From assembly GCF_020141465.1 (NCBI RefSeq), contig NZ_JAHSPD010000001.1:1408374-1472373 (forward strand): 64,000 nucleotides of DNA. Direction: 5' to 3'. Positions 45,388 through 55,337 of this stretch are shown here, in pieces. The notes below the pieces were generated by a model. That model searched no databases. It was not told the DNA's origin and worked only from the letters and a program-made list of their open reading frames with translations. This stretch comes from Roseovarius carneus. GTDB taxonomy: Bacteria > Pseudomonadota > Alphaproteobacteria > Rhodobacterales > Rhodobacteraceae. The position numbers and the translations under genes were made by a program. Position 1 is the stretch's first letter, and each line of letters starts with the position of its first letter.

Positions 45388-45522
45388 TTACGCGCTCAGC
45401 GACTTGCGGCCCTTCGCGCGGCGCGCGTTCAGGATTTTACGGCCCGCTTTGGTCGCCATGCGCGAGCGGAAGCCGTGGCGCCGTTTGCGCACGAGGTTCG
45501 AGGGTTGAAAGGTGCGTTTCAT
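45388..45522 (-). CDS. rpmH: 50S ribosomal protein L34
   Basis: This 44-residue protein is very basic (begins [20 protein letters not shown], ends GRKSLSA) and matches L34 throughout, including the RMATKAGRK region. It is the first gene of the rpmH-rnpA-yidD run, transcribed from the promoter at 45602-45630. Confidence 0.97.
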   Translation of the reverse strand: MKRTFQPSNLVRKRRHGFRSRMATKAGRKILNARRAKGRKSLSA

Positions 45523-45601
45523 CGCTCCGTCTCCGAATTTGCCTGCGGGCGGGGCGCATAGGATTCGCGCCAGGATGCCCGGTTATGTCTCTGAAGCCCG
45601 G

Positions 45602-45630
45602 TCTATAGAGAGGGGCAGGACCCAAGTCAA
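45602..45630 (-). promoter_or_regulatory. Strong sigma-70 promoter of rpmH
   Basis: On the minus strand, TTGACT (forward 45625-45630) and TATAGA (forward 45602-45607) are exactly 17 bases apart. They are about 80 bases before the L34 start. This is the closest match to consensus seen in the window. Confidence 0.9.
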
Positions 45631-45821
45631 ACGCCGCCGCGCGGTTTTTTGCAACAAATCTACTGCGCACCGTGTACCGGGATGTTACAAAAGCGCAGTC
45701 TTTGCGTAAAGGCAGGGTGCAAACTATCACCTGCGATCAAGCGCCCGTGATCCGTCTATCATTTGCACCGCGCACCCGTCATCTAAGGACTAGAAAAATC
45801 ACTGATAAAGGCGGAAAAGAC

Positions 45822-46553
45822 GTGGAACATACACAAGTACAACCCAAAGGCTCGGCCCTGCGCCATGCGCCCTTGGTAGTGATCGTGATCATTGCGGCCA
45901 TCGGGGCCTTTACCCTGAAGGATTATCTCAGCTTCGAGACATTGCGCGACAACCGCGAGGCGCTTTTGGCATTTCGGGATGCGAACTTCTTCGGGATCAT
46001 GGCCATTTTTATCGCCATCTATTTCGCCATCGTGGCGTTTTCCCTGCCGGGGGCTGCTGTGGCCTCGGTCACGGGCGGGTTTCTCTTTGGTCTGGGGCTG
46101 GGCACCACGTTTAACGTGACGGCCGCGAGCCTTGGGGCGTTTGCCATCTTCTTTGCGGCGCGTGCGGGTCTCGGAAAATCCCTTGCGGCCAAGATGCAGG
46201 CGGGCGAAGGCACGCTGAAGAAGATCAAGGACGGGCTGCATGCCAACGAGATCAGCTATCTCTTCCTCCTGCGCCTTGTGCCTGCGGTACCGTTTTTCGT
46301 GGCCAATCTTCTGCCCGCGCTTGTGGGCGTGAAGTTCCGCAATTTTGCGCTGACCACGGTTTTGGGCATCATCCCCGGCGCGCTGGTTTTCACATGGATT
46401 GGTGTTGGCCTCGGAGAGGTGTTCGATCGCGGTGAGAGCCCTGATCTGAGCCTTCTGTGGGAGCCGCAGATCATCGGGCCAATCTTGGGTCTCAGCGTGT
46501 TGGCTGCCCTGCCGATTGCAATCAAGGCCGTGCGCGGCAAGAAGGAACTCTGA
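45822..46553 (+). CDS. TVP38/TMEM64-family membrane protein (VTT/SNARE-associated domain)
   Basis: This 243-residue polytopic protein has about six membrane segments. The VTT domain core is FSLPGAAVASVTGGFLFGLG then FNVTAASLGAFAIFFAARAG, and the amphipathic loop RLVPAVPFFVANLLPALVGV. DedA/TVP38 relatives are lipid scramblases or transporters. The start is GTG 45822 behind GGAAAAG. It is followed 2 bases later by a disulfide-reductase-like flavoprotein gene, a pairing seen repeatedly in bacteria. Function unknown. Confidence 0.88.
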   Translation: MEHTQVQPKGSALRHAPLVVIVIIAAIGAFTLKDYLSFETLRDNREALLAFRDANFFGIMAIFIAIYFAIVAFSLPGAAVASVTGGFLFGLGLGTTFNVTAASLGAFAIFFAARAGLGKSLAAKMQAGEGTLKKIKDGLHANEISYLFLLRLVPAVPFFVANLLPALVGVKFRNFALTTVLGIIPGALVFTWIGVGLGEVFDRGESPDLSLLWEPQIIGPILGLSVLAALPIAIKAVRGKKEL

Positions 46554-46555
46554 GC

Positions 46556-47974
46556 ATGGCACGTATCAAGACGGATCTTCTGGTGATCGGCGCGGGCTCG
46601 GGCGGGTTGTCCGTGGCCGCGGGCGCCAGCCAAATGGGTGCGAAGGTGGTCCTTTTGGAGGGCCATAAGATGGGCGGCGATTGCCTGAACTATGGCTGCG
46701 TGCCGTCCAAGGCGCTGATTGCCTCGGGCAAAGCGGCCTACGGGCAGGCCCACAGCGCCCCCTACGGCGTGGCGAATGTGGACCCGAAGGTGGATTATGC
46801 CGCCGCCAAAGATCATGTGGCTGATGTGATCGCCACCATCGCCCCCGTAGACAGCCAGGAGCGCTTTGAAGGCTTTGGCGTGCATGTGATCCGCGAATTC
46901 GGGCATTTCATCTCCCCCACCGAGGTGCAGGCCGGGGATGACGTGATCGTGGCGCGACGGGTGGTGATCGCCACAGGCTCTTCGCCCTTGGTGCCGCCTA
47001 TTCCGGGGCTGGACAAAGTCCCTTTCGAGACAAACGAGACGCTTTTTGAGCTGCGCGATGCGCCCAAGCATTTGCTGATCATTGGCGGTGGGCCGATTGG
47101 GATGGAAATGGCGCAGGCGCATCGGCGTCTGGGCAGCCGCGTGACGGTGATTGAGGGTGCCAAGGCCATGGCCAATGACGATCCGGAAATGGCTGCGATT
47201 GTTCTCGACAAGCTGCGCGAGGAGGGTGTCGAGATTGCCGAAGACGCGCTTGCCGCCGAGATCCGTGGCAAAAAGGGTGCGATTGAGGTGGAGGCCAAGG
47301 ATGGTCGTGTCTTCAAAGGATCGCACCTGCTGATGGCCGTGGGGCGCAAGACGAATACCGAACGGCTCAATCTCGAGGCCGCCGGCATCCGCACCAAAGG
47401 GCGCGGGATCAAGGTGGACGCAAGCCTCAAGACGACGAACCGCCGCGTCTATGCCATTGGCGATGTGGCGGGGGGGATGCAGTTCACCCATGTGGCGGGT
47501 TATCACGCAGGGCTTATCATCCGCTCGGCGGTGCTGGGCCTGCCCGCGAAGGAGCGCACGGATCATATCCCATGGGCCACCTATACCGACCCTGAGCTGG
47601 CGCAGATCGGCCTGACCGAGGCGCAGGCCCGCAAGAAGCATGGGCCCGCATTGGAAGTGGTGCGGTTTGAATATGCCCATAACGACCGCGCCATTGCCGA
47701 GCGCAAGACAACCGGCCTCATCAAGGTGATGGTCGTCAAGGGCCGCCCCGTGGGTGTGTCGATCGCGGGCACGCAGGCGGGCGAGCTGATCAACCTCTGG
47801 GCGCTGGTGCTGGCCAACAAGATGAAGATGAGTCAGGTCGCGGCCATGGTCGCGCCATACCCCACGATTGGCGAAGTGAACAAACGCGCTGCCGGGGCCT
47901 ATTTCTCGCCACGGCTTTTTGATAGCTCTAAGGTGAAGTGGGTGGTGGGCATGGTTCAGCGCTGGCTTCCTTGA
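46556..47974 (+). CDS. Pyridine nucleotide-disulfide oxidoreductase (mercuric reductase-like)
   Basis: This 472-residue flavoprotein has the dinucleotide motifs VIGAGSGGLSVAAGA and IIGGGPIGMEMAQAHR. The redox pair is in CLNYGCVPSKALI, spaced as in dihydrolipoamide dehydrogenase and mercuric reductase. The C-terminal dimer interface carries APYPTIGEVNKRAAGAY instead of the HxxxxPTxxE of lipoamide dehydrogenases. No second cysteine pair for mercury is present, so mercuric reduction is unlikely. The substrate is unknown; the partner upstream is a VTT-domain protein. Confidence 0.9.
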   Translation: MARIKTDLLVIGAGSGGLSVAAGASQMGAKVVLLEGHKMGGDCLNYGCVPSKALIASGKAAYGQAHSAPYGVANVDPKVDYAAAKDHVADVIATIAPVDSQERFEGFGVHVIREFGHFISPTEVQAGDDVIVARRVVIATGSSPLVPPIPGLDKVPFETNETLFELRDAPKHLLIIGGGPIGMEMAQAHRRLGSRVTVIEGAKAMANDDPEMAAIVLDKLREEGVEIAEDALAAEIRGKKGAIEVEAKDGRVFKGSHLLMAVGRKTNTERLNLEAAGIRTKGRGIKVDASLKTTNRRVYAIGDVAGGMQFTHVAGYHAGLIIRSAVLGLPAKERTDHIPWATYTDPELAQIGLTEAQARKKHGPALEVVRFEYAHNDRAIAERKTTGLIKVMVVKGRPVGVSIAGTQAGELINLWALVLANKMKMSQVAAMVAPYPTIGEVNKRAAGAYFSPRLFDSSKVKWVVGMVQRWLP

Positions 47975-47996
47975 ATTTGCAACGGCGAAGAGCATC

Positions 47997-49376
47997 ATGA
48001 ATTCACTTTCGGGCCGCTTCCTGATCCTTACGGCGATCTTCGTGATGCTGGCCGAGATTATGATCTTTGTGCCCTCTGTCGCGCGCTTTCGCGAGGATTT
48101 CCTGCTGACCCGGCTGGAGCGGGCGCAGATCGCTTCATTGGCCCTTCTTGCCTCCGAGGAGATCAGCGCAGAACTGGAAGAAGAGCTTCTGAGCAATGCG
48201 GGCGTCTTCAACGTGGTCATGCGCCGCGATGAGGCGCGCCAGCTGATGCTGGACTCGCCCATGCCCTCGCCCATTGTCCAGACGTTCGATCTGCGCGATG
48301 CCACCGCGCTTGGCCTGATCCGGGACGCGATGGCGCGGCTGGTGACCCCCGAGCCCGAGGTGATCCGCGTGATCGGTGCGCCGTCCCGGATGGCGGGCCT
48401 GCTCATCGAGGTGACGATGGAGACACGCACGCTGCGTGAGGCCATGCTGGATTACGGCGTGCGCATCCTGATCCTCTCGGCGGTTATCTCGATCATCACG
48501 GCTGTTTTTTTGTTCCTCGCCGTGCGGGTGTTCCTCGTGCGCCCCATCAAGCGGGTCGTGGAGTATATGAAGAGCTACGCGCTTGCCCCCGAGGATGCGC
48601 GCGGCGTGATCATGCCCAGCTCCAGCATCACGGAGCTGCGCGAGGCCGAAGAAACCCTGCGCCTGATGCAGACCCAACTGACGCAGGCACTGCGTCAGAA
48701 AGAGCGTCTGGCCCAGCTTGGTGGCGCTGTGGCGAAGGTCAGCCATGATCTGCGCAATATTCTGACCTCAGCGCAGCTTTTCACTGACCGGATCGAGATG
48801 TCTGAGGACCCTGCCGTCAAACGCATGGCGCCTAAGCTGGTCAATTCGATCACCCGCGCGGTCTATCTGTGCGAAAGCACGCTGGCCTACGGAAAGGCTG
48901 AGGAGCCGGCACCGACCCTCGGGGATGTGGGGCTTGAGGATATCATTGAGGATGTGTTCGATAGCGAGCGGCTCTCGGTGGATGGTTCAGATGTCAGCTT
49001 TTCGTCCGACGTGCCCACGGGCTTCACCCTGAGCGCGGATCACGAGCAGCTCTACCGCGTGATCGCCAATCTGGTGCGCAACGCACGCCAAGCCATCGTA
49101 AACTCCGGCAAAGCGGGCGAGATCAGCATACAGGCAGCCCAAACAGAGGCTGATTGGATCATCACCATCGCGGATACAGGTCCCGGCCTGCCCAAACGTG
49201 CGCAGGACCACCTTTTTCAGCCGTTTCAGGGCGGTGCGACCAAAGGTGGCTCTGGTCTTGGCCTCACGATTTCCCAAGAGCTGATCCGCGGCCATGGTGG
49301 GCATTTGATGCTGGCGGCAACGGGCCCTGAGGGCACACGCTTCGAGCTGACCCTCCCACGTGGCGCGCGCGCATGA
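47997..49376 (+). CDS. Membrane sensor histidine kinase
   Basis: This 459-residue kinase has two membrane helices (8-28, 155-180) around a periplasmic sensor region of about 125 residues, then HAMP-like residues (180-235). The phosphoacceptor is His250 in VSHDLRNIL. The ATPase domain shows NLVRNARQAI, ADTGPGLP and GGSGLGLTI. No response regulator gene is adjacent, so it is an orphan kinase. It is read towards the tRNA gene. Confidence 0.92.
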   Translation: MNSLSGRFLILTAIFVMLAEIMIFVPSVARFREDFLLTRLERAQIASLALLASEEISAELEEELLSNAGVFNVVMRRDEARQLMLDSPMPSPIVQTFDLRDATALGLIRDAMARLVTPEPEVIRVIGAPSRMAGLLIEVTMETRTLREAMLDYGVRILILSAVISIITAVFLFLAVRVFLVRPIKRVVEYMKSYALAPEDARGVIMPSSSITELREAEETLRLMQTQLTQALRQKERLAQLGGAVAKVSHDLRNILTSAQLFTDRIEMSEDPAVKRMAPKLVNSITRAVYLCESTLAYGKAEEPAPTLGDVGLEDIIEDVFDSERLSVDGSDVSFSSDVPTGFTLSADHEQLYRVIANLVRNARQAIVNSGKAGEISIQAAQTEADWIITIADTGPGLPKRAQDHLFQPFQGGATKGGSGLGLTISQELIRGHGGHLMLAATGPEGTRFELTLPRGARA

Positions 49377-49434
49377 ATTTGTGCCCCGCCCCCCTTGCTA
49401 TCCCGTGCCGCTTTGTCTAATTGCTGGCCCCTGT

Positions 49435-49511
49435 GGACCGATAGCTCAGCTGGATAGAGTACCTGACTACGAATCAGGGGGTCGGGGGTTCGAATCCTCC
49501 TCGGTCCGCCA
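49435..49511 (+). tRNA. tRNA-Arg (anticodon ACG)
   Basis: The 77-base cloverleaf has a 7-base-pair acceptor stem GGACCGA/TCGGTCC and a D-arm with AGCTCAGCTGGATAGAGT. The anticodon stem CCTGA/TCAGG closes the loop CTACGAA, giving anticodon ACG. The T-arm includes GGTTCGAATCC, and CCA is encoded at the 3' end (49509-49511). The A34 would be edited to inosine by TadA to read CGN codons. Confidence 0.98.
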
Positions 49512-49595
49512 CCTCCCTTACAGTGCAAACATAAAACGTAACCGTTTGAGAGCCGTGGGACATGCCCGCCGGGTGTTGGTAACGGGTTGTGACTT

Positions 49596-49856
49596 GTGAT
49601 TGCTTCTGTCGACGCGCGGCGCTGGATGGTTCGCATCGTGATCAAGGGTGGAAATGCGGTCTATGCCGCCGCCACGGGCCAGCGTGTGCGCGTGTTGCCC
49701 ATGCCCCAAAGGCGGTTTTGCCTGAGCGTATTGGGCGCGGCCTTCATCTGCTTGGTGCCGGTTGGCCTTGGAGTGCATGGGTACAGCATTTCTCCCAACG
49801 GCCAGAGGTGCGCTATTCCGCAGCCACCGCAGGCAGGGCCTCTGGCACATAGTTAA
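49596..49856 (+). CDS. Doubtful 86-residue ORF between tRNA-Arg and metH
   Basis: The 300 bases between the tRNA and the metH stop (49813) hold no convincing gene. A GTG-initiated frame begins [20 protein letters not shown] and has one hydrophobic stretch ([20 protein letters not shown]). It has no ribosome-binding site and overlaps 44 bases of metH. No terminator-like hairpin or promoter was found in this stretch. Confidence 0.2.
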   Translation: MIASVDARRWMVRIVIKGGNAVYAAATGQRVRVLPMPQRRFCLSVLGAAFICLVPVGLGVHGYSISPNGQRCAIPQPPQAGPLAHS

Positions 49857-52527
49857 GGATCGGTGCGAGCCAGCGTTCGGCCTCGTCAAATGCTATGCCT
49901 TTGCGGATGGCGTAGTCCTGCACCTGATCCCGTTCCACCTTGGACACGCCAAAATAATAGGCGTCCGGGTGGCCGATATAAAGGCCCGATACGGAGGAGC
50001 CGGGCCACATCGCCATACTTTCCGTAAGCTCCACGCCCGTTGCGGCCTCCGCGTCCAGAAGGCGGAAGAGGGTCAGCTTTTCGGTATGATCGGGCTGCGC
50101 GGGGTATCCCGGCGCGGGGCGGATGCCGCGATATGGCTCGCCCGTCAGCTCGTCTGGGGCAAAACTCTCATCGGGTGCGTATGGCCACAGCTCGCGGCGG
50201 ACGCGCTGATGCAGCATCTCGGCCATGGCCTCGGCAAAGCGGTCGGCCAGTGCTTTGACGAGGATGGAGGAGTAGCTGTCATTGGCCGCCTCGAACCTCT
50301 TGGCGATCGCCACCTCTTCGGGGCCAGCGGTGACGACAAAGCCGCCCACATAATCGCGCACACCCTCGGGGGCCACGAAATCCGACAGGGCCAGATTGGG
50401 CCGTCCGGGGCGTTTGGCATGTTGCTGTCGCAGTGTGTGCAGGGTCGCAAGCGGTGTCTGGCGGTCCTCGCCTTTGAAGAGGCGAATATCATCGCCCTTA
50501 GCATTGGCGGGCCAGAACCCGGCAACCGCGCGTGGTCCGAACCATTTCTCGCCGATAATTTGCCCAAGCATCGTTTGTGCATCGGCAAAGAGGGCGCGGG
50601 CGGCCTCGCCTTGGCGTTCGTCCTCAAGGATTTTCGGGTAGATGCCTTTCAGCTCCCATGTGCGAAAAAACGGCGTCCAGTCGATGTATTGCGCAATCTC
50701 TGCGAGGTCCCAATCGTCGATCACCCGCGCACCCGTAAAGCTTGGCGCTGGTACGGTGTAATCTGCGAAGTTGATCTTCATCGCATTGGCGCGCGCGGTG
50801 GCCAGAGGCACGCGTTCCTTCGCCCGCTCTGAGCGTTCATGCCGCTCGGTCACGGTGACGTATTCCTCGCGGATGCCCTCAATATAGGTATCGCGGCTCT
50901 CGGGGTTCAAAAGCTTGCTGACCACGCCCACGGCACGGCTTGCATCCAGCACGTGGATCGCCTGGTTCTTGGTGTAGCGTGGCGCGATTTTTACCGCCGT
51001 ATGCACCTTCGATGTGGTCGCCCCGCCGATCAGGAGGGGGATATCATAGCCCTCGCGCTCCAGCTCGGAGGCCATATGCGCCATCTCATCGAGGCTGGGG
51101 GTAATGAGGCCAGACAGCCCGATGATATCGACATTTTCCGTCTTGGCCACTTCGAGAATTTTCTGCGGCGGCACCATCACGCCCAGATCAATGATCTCAT
51201 AATTGTTGCACGCCAGCACGACGCCCACGATATTCTTGCCGATATCATGCACATCGCCTTTCACGGTCGCCATCAGCACCTTGCCCGCCGTCTCGCGCCC
51301 GTCACCGCCGTTCAGGCGCTTTTCCTCTTCCATATAGGGTAGCAAAACCGCAACCGCCTGTTTCATCACCCGCGCGGATTTCACGACCTGCGGCAGGAAC
51401 ATTTTGCCCGCGCCAAAAAGGTCACCCACCACGTTCATCCCCGCCATCAGCGGGCCTTCGATCACATGGAGCGGACGTTTGGCCGCCAAGCGCGCCTCCT
51501 CGGTATCGGCGTCGATGAACTCGGTGATGCCATTGACCAGCGCGTGTTCGAGCCGCTTGTCGATGGACCATTCCCGCCACGCCAGATCGCGGACTTTCTC
51601 CTCGCGCGCGCCGCCGCGAAACCGCTCGGCAATCTCCAGCATCCGCTCGGTTGCATCCTCGCGACGGTTCAGGACCGCATCCTCGCACCGCTCGCGCAAT
51701 TCGGGGTCAATCTGGTCATAGACGGCCAATTGGCCCGCGTTGACGATGCCCATATCCATGCCCGCCTGAATGGCGTGATAGAGGAAAACGGCGTGCATGG
51801 CCTCGCGCACAGCCTCGTTCCCGCGAAACGAAAAGCTGAGATTCGACACCCCGCCCGAGACGTGGGCATGAGGTAGGTTGGCCCGAATCCAGCGGGTTGC
51901 CTCAATAAAATCGACGCCGTAATTGTTGTGTTCCTCAATCCCCGTGGCGATGGCGAAGATATTGGGATCAAAGATGATATCCTCGGGCGGGAAGCCCACT
52001 TCATCCACCAGAATCCGGTAGGCGCGCGCGCAAATCTCGGTCTTGCGCGCGCATGTGTCGGCTTGGCCCTGCTCGTCGAACGCCATGACGACGACTGCGG
52101 CCCCGTAAGCCAGACACAACTGCGCGTGGCGGCGAAATTCGTCCTCGCCCTCTTTCATGGAGATGGAGTTGACGACGCTCTTGCCCTGCACACATTGCAG
52201 GCCCGCCTCGATCACCTCCCATTTCGAGCTGTCGATCATGATGGGCACGCGGGCGATATCGGGCTCAGAAGCGATCAGATTGAGGAAGTCGATCATCGCC
52301 TGTTTGGAATCGATCAGGCCTTCATCCATGTTGATGTCGATGATCTGCGCGCCATTCTCCACCTGATCCAAGGCCACCGTCAGCGCGGCCGTGTAATCAC
52401 GGTTGGTGATCAGCTTGCGGAACTTGGCCGAGCCGGTGACATTGGTCCGCTCGCCTACATTCACGAAGGGGATGTCGGGAGTGAGGACAAAGGGCTCAAG
52501 CCCTGAAAGGCGCAAATGACGGCTCAT
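49813..52527 (-). CDS. metH: Methionine synthase, cobalamin- and folate-binding part
   Basis: This 904-residue protein covers the rest of MetH. The pterin-binding domain begins at [18 protein letters not shown]. The helical cap and B12 domain follow, with the DxHxxG cobalamin motif [15 protein letters not shown] (His427 binds cobalt). The C-terminal activation domain has [20 protein letters not shown], the AdoMet site. It lacks the homocysteine domain, which the overlapping upstream gene supplies. It begins at the ATGA overlap (52524-52527). Confidence 0.95.
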   Translation of the reverse strand: MSRHLRLSGLEPFVLTPDIPFVNVGERTNVTGSAKFRKLITNRDYTAALTVALDQVENGAQIIDINMDEGLIDSKQAMIDFLNLIASEPDIARVPIMIDSSKWEVIEAGLQCVQGKSVVNSISMKEGEDEFRRHAQLCLAYGAAVVVMAFDEQGQADTCARKTEICARAYRILVDEVGFPPEDIIFDPNIFAIATGIEEHNNYGVDFIEATRWIRANLPHAHVSGGVSNLSFSFRGNEAVREAMHAVFLYHAIQAGMDMGIVNAGQLAVYDQIDPELRERCEDAVLNRREDATERMLEIAERFRGGAREEKVRDLAWREWSIDKRLEHALVNGITEFIDADTEEARLAAKRPLHVIEGPLMAGMNVVGDLFGAGKMFLPQVVKSARVMKQAVAVLLPYMEEEKRLNGGDGRETAGKVLMATVKGDVHDIGKNIVGVVLACNNYEIIDLGVMVPPQKILEVAKTENVDIIGLSGLITPSLDEMAHMASELEREGYDIPLLIGGATTSKVHTAVKIAPRYTKNQAIHVLDASRAVGVVSKLLNPESRDTYIEGIREEYVTVTERHERSERAKERVPLATARANAMKINFADYTVPAPSFTGARVIDDWDLAEIAQYIDWTPFFRTWELKGIYPKILEDERQGEAARALFADAQTMLGQIIGEKWFGPRAVAGFWPANAKGDDIRLFKGEDRQTPLATLHTLRQQHAKRPGRPNLALSDFVAPEGVRDYVGGFVVTAGPEEVAIAKRFEAANDSYSSILVKALADRFAEAMAEMLHQRVRRELWPYAPDESFAPDELTGEPYRGIRPAPGYPAQPDHTEKLTLFRLLDAEAATGVELTESMAMWPGSSVSGLYIGHPDAYYFGVSKVERDQVQDYAIRKGIAFDEAERWLAPILNYVPEALPAVAAE

Positions 52528-53558
52528 GCGGCGTGTTCCTTCAGGACTTGGCGGGGCGCGAAGGGGGCCACAGCCTCGGCGATGGCGCGGATATGGTCGG
52601 GCGTGGTGCCGCAGCAGCCGCCCACAACATTCAAAAGACCTTCTTGCGCAAATTCGGCCAATTGCCGTGCCGTATCCTCTGGGCCTTCGTCATAGAGGCC
52701 AAAGGCGTTGGGCAGCCCGGCATTGGGATAGGCGCAGGTCAGCGTGTTGGACACGCTTGCCAGCTCGGCCATATGCGGACGCATCGCGCTTGCCCCCAGC
52801 GCACAGTTGAGGCCTACGGTGAAGGGGCGCGCGTGTGCGACGGAGTGCCAGAACGCGGTGGGCGTCTGACCGGACAGGGTGCGCCCCGAGGCATCCGTGA
52901 TCGTGCCGGAGATCATGATCGGCAGGCGTCGCCCATGCTCTGCAAACGCCTCCACACAGGCAAAGATCGCGGCCTTGGCGTTCAGCGTGTCAAAGATCGT
53001 CTCGATCATGATCAGGTCCGCGCCGCCCGCGATCAACCCGCGTACCTGTTGGCCGTAGGCCACGCGCAGATCGTCAAAGGTGACGGCGCGGTAGCCCGGA
53101 TCACTTACATCGGGCGACAAAGACGCGGTGCGGTTCGTCGGTCCCACCGCCCCGGCGACAAAGCGTTCCTTGCCGTCGATTGCCGTGGCCCGGTCAAGCG
53201 CGCGGCGCACGATGCGCGCGCCGTGTTCGTTGAGGTCATGCACCGCCGCCTCCAGCCCGTAATCGGCTTGCGCGATGGTGGTGGCCGAAAATGTGTTGGT
53301 CTCCACGATATCCGCGCCCGCAATGGCATAGTTGAAATGGATCTCCTCCAGCGCCTCGGGCTGGGTCAGGATCAGCAGGTCGTTATTGCCTTTTTGAGGG
53401 TGATCCGTCGGGTGAGGGCAGGGTGTGCCGGAGCCTGTCCCGGCATAATCTTCTTCGCTGAGCTTGAGGTTCTGGATCTGCGTGCCCATCGCTCCGTCAA
53501 GGATCAAGATACGCTCTTGGGCTGTGGCGGTGAGTGTCTCAAGGGTGCGATTGGGCAT
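52524..53558 (-). CDS. metH: Methionine synthase, homocysteine-binding part
   Basis: This 344-residue zinc-dependent homocysteine methyltransferase domain begins [20 protein letters not shown]. The nucleophile-activating zinc is held by Cys252 ([10 protein letters not shown]) and Cys315/Cys316 ([10 protein letters not shown]), all present. [18 protein letters not shown] and [15 protein letters not shown] match MetH. AGGA lies 7 bases before ATG 53558, favouring it over longer options. It is coupled to the second MetH gene by ATGA, so the two chains reconstitute one enzyme. Confidence 0.94.
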   Translation of the reverse strand: MPNRTLETLTATAQERILILDGAMGTQIQNLKLSEEDYAGTGSGTPCPHPTDHPQKGNNDLLILTQPEALEEIHFNYAIAGADIVETNTFSATTIAQADYGLEAAVHDLNEHGARIVRRALDRATAIDGKERFVAGAVGPTNRTASLSPDVSDPGYRAVTFDDLRVAYGQQVRGLIAGGADLIMIETIFDTLNAKAAIFACVEAFAEHGRRLPIMISGTITDASGRTLSGQTPTAFWHSVAHARPFTVGLNCALGASAMRPHMAELASVSNTLTCAYPNAGLPNAFGLYDEGPEDTARQLAEFAQEGLLNVVGGCCGTTPDHIRAIAEAVAPFAPRQVLKEHAA

Positions 53559-53758
53559 GGGGTTTCCTGACATATCTGGAGTTGTCTGGTACCTAAAGGG
53601 TTGGGTTGCATTAGGCGAATTCATAATGTTCAGGATGATTATGAAAATCTCGCGTGTTTGGGCGCGGGTCTGCTGTGGCATCCCCAAGGGGTTGCGCCTG
53701 CGCGCGTCCTGCGGGAGGGTGCGTTGCTGCACTGAAGCCGCATTGAAGGAGACCGGGC

Positions 53759-54088
53759 ATGTTGATTTATGGGCTGAGTACCTGTTCGGACTGCACCAAG
53801 GCGCGCCGCGCGCTTGAGACGGCGGGCCGCGAGGTTACGTTTCGCGATGTGCGTGCGGAGCCGCTGAGCGAAGATGAGCTTGCAGAGCTGATCACGGAAT
53901 TTGGCGACAATCTGGTGGACCGCACGACGAATGATTACCGCGCGCTGAACGAGTGGCTGAAAAACTCAGAGGCCGAGGCGCAGATCGCGGCGCGGCCAAA
54001 GGTCATGGCACGGCCCGTCATTCGCGACGGCGATGCGTTCTACCTTGGCTGGACCGAGAGCGTTGAGGCGGCGTTGCTGTCGGAGTAA
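53759..54088 (+). CDS. ArsC/Spx-family protein
   Basis: This 109-residue thioredoxin-fold protein begins [20 protein letters not shown], with the redox pair Cys9 and Cys12 in a CxxC arrangement. [20 protein letters not shown] and the end segment [17 protein letters not shown] match ArsC/Spx/YffB relatives. True arsenate reductases have different basic residues around the cysteine, so glutathione- or transcription-related roles are equally likely. AAGGAG precedes the ATG. Confidence 0.85.
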   Translation: MLIYGLSTCSDCTKARRALETAGREVTFRDVRAEPLSEDELAELITEFGDNLVDRTTNDYRALNEWLKNSEAEAQIAARPKVMARPVIRDGDAFYLGWTESVEAALLSE

Positions 54089-54109
54089 CCCGCCCGCTGT
54101 GTACTGGCG

Positions 54110-54556
54110 TCAGGGCTGCGTCAAAGGCAGGCCGCGCTCCAACCATCCCGGTCCCGCGCGCGACCCAAACATACCCTCCGGCACGTCGATAACCTGGGTA
54201 AAGCCCGCGCGGCTGAGCGCGCGGGTCATATGCCCCGAGCGCCCGCCACTGGCACAGATGAGCGCGATGGGCCGGTCGGTTTGGTCCTCGACCAGCGCCA
54301 GCAAGGCTTGCGTGAAATCATTGCGCCGCATGTCCAGCGGGCTGCTGCCTTCGGGCAGGCCCGTGCGCGCCCATTCATCCGGCGTGCGCACATCGATCAA
54401 CAGGATCTCGCCGCTTCGCGCCTTGGCCAGCGCTGCATCGGGGGTGAGGGTGGCTTGCTCTGCTTCGGCGGGGCCGGTCCAGAAGGCACCCAAGCCCATG
54501 GCGGCAGCGCCGAAAAGCACCGCGCGGCGGCCAATGGCGGGTCTGTCTTTGGTCAT
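54110..54556 (-). CDS. Exported rhodanese-domain protein
   Basis: This 148-residue protein has a Tat-like signal (IGRRAVLFGAAAMGLGAF, cut near AEA). The rhodanese domain carries Cys101 in ALICASGGRSGHMTRAL and the IDVRTPDEWARTGLPEG opening motif. The start follows AAGGGAGA. It is therefore a periplasmic sulfurtransferase or thiol sensor, distinct from the cytoplasmic rhodanese at 14711. Confidence 0.88.
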   Translation of the reverse strand: MTKDRPAIGRRAVLFGAAAMGLGAFWTGPAEAEQATLTPDAALAKARSGEILLIDVRTPDEWARTGLPEGSSPLDMRRNDFTQALLALVEDQTDRPIALICASGGRSGHMTRALSRAGFTQVIDVPEGMFGSRAGPGWLERGLPLTQP

Positions 54557-54668
54557 CGCGCGTCTCCCTTGTGTCGGCGATCCTAGCGGCGGTCTGTGGT
54601 TCTCGCATCTCACAATTCGGTGACGCGGGCGCTTTCCTGCGCGCATGGAGGCGCTATGATCCATCCTA

Positions 54669-55337
54669 ATGTTGATCGTTACACATAACACCCTGCGTAA
54701 CCCTGCTATCTTGAAGGTGCGCCAATTGCCGCGCAAATTCTTTGGTCGTGTGACGGTCTGGCCACGAGCGATGTCCTTTGGCCTCACGCTTCGGATATTG
54801 ATCGAGATGCAGTGGGTGCGCATTGCGCTGGCCTTGTCGCCTCTGGTCGCGATCGCGCTGATCTGGCGCGCGGCGGCCCTGCCGCTGAGCCAGGCACCGC
54901 TTTTGATGTTGATCATCATCTGGTGGGTGGAGACGCGGCTTTTGCGGGTCCCGGCCAAGCGGCGCGCGGCGCTGATTGATGCGGCAGAGGCAGAGCGGGG
55001 GCTGGACCTGTTGCGGGTAGAGGCGCGCGCGGCGCTGGGCCGGATTGCGGCGGGGCGCGAGATGCGCGCGGGCCAGTTGCATCTCGTGGTGGAGCAATCC
55101 GAGCTTTGGTCCTTCACGCCGCTGACCTATGTCTCGGTGCAGTCCGAGGCCGGGCCGGAGGTGCTGCGCCTGAGCCCGTCCGAGCAGGATATCCTGCGCG
55201 AGACCTTGTTTCAGGCGGGTCTCAGCGAGGCGGGTTTACAGCGGATCAACCAATCGCAGAATACGTTCCTGCGCGATATCGCCTTTGATGCGCGGGGCGT
55301 ATCGGCCCATGCGCGGCTGGCCGCGGCTCTAGGCTGA
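54669..55337 (+). CDS. Uncharacterised membrane protein
   Basis: This 222-residue protein (or 188 if it starts at the ATG at 54771) has two adjacent hydrophobic segments around residues 50-90. A basic stretch and a helical, Glu/Arg-rich cytoplasmic domain (residues 96-222) follow. Neither start has a good ribosome-binding site. No domain is recognised. It converges on and overlaps by 9 bases the VWA gene. Confidence 0.6.
   Translation: MLIVTHNTLRNPAILKVRQLPRKFFGRVTVWPRAMSFGLTLRILIEMQWVRIALALSPLVAIALIWRAAALPLSQAPLLMLIIIWWVETRLLRVPAKRRAALIDAAEAERGLDLLRVEARAALGRIAAGREMRAGQLHLVVEQSELWSFTPLTYVSVQSEAGPEVLRLSPSEQDILRETLFQAGLSEAGLQRINQSQNTFLRDIAFDARGVSAHARLAAALG

Noticed and set aside
49435-49812. 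tRNA-Arg gene as the attachment site of an integrated element
   Set aside because: No integrase, no repeat of the tRNA 3' end, and core genes continue on both sides.
49813-53558. The two metH genes as a frameshifted pseudogene
   Set aside because: The stop and start overlap as ATGA with a proper domain boundary, and every key residue is present.
52533-53570. Plus-strand frame of 345 codons opposite the metH N-terminal gene
   Set aside because: Antisense to a gene with all zinc ligands intact; no independent support.
53559-53758. SAM or SAH riboswitch upstream of metH
   Set aside because: No match to the SAM-II, SAM-V or SAH consensus could be drawn; only a weak CATTA/TAATG dyad (about 53607-53626) is present.
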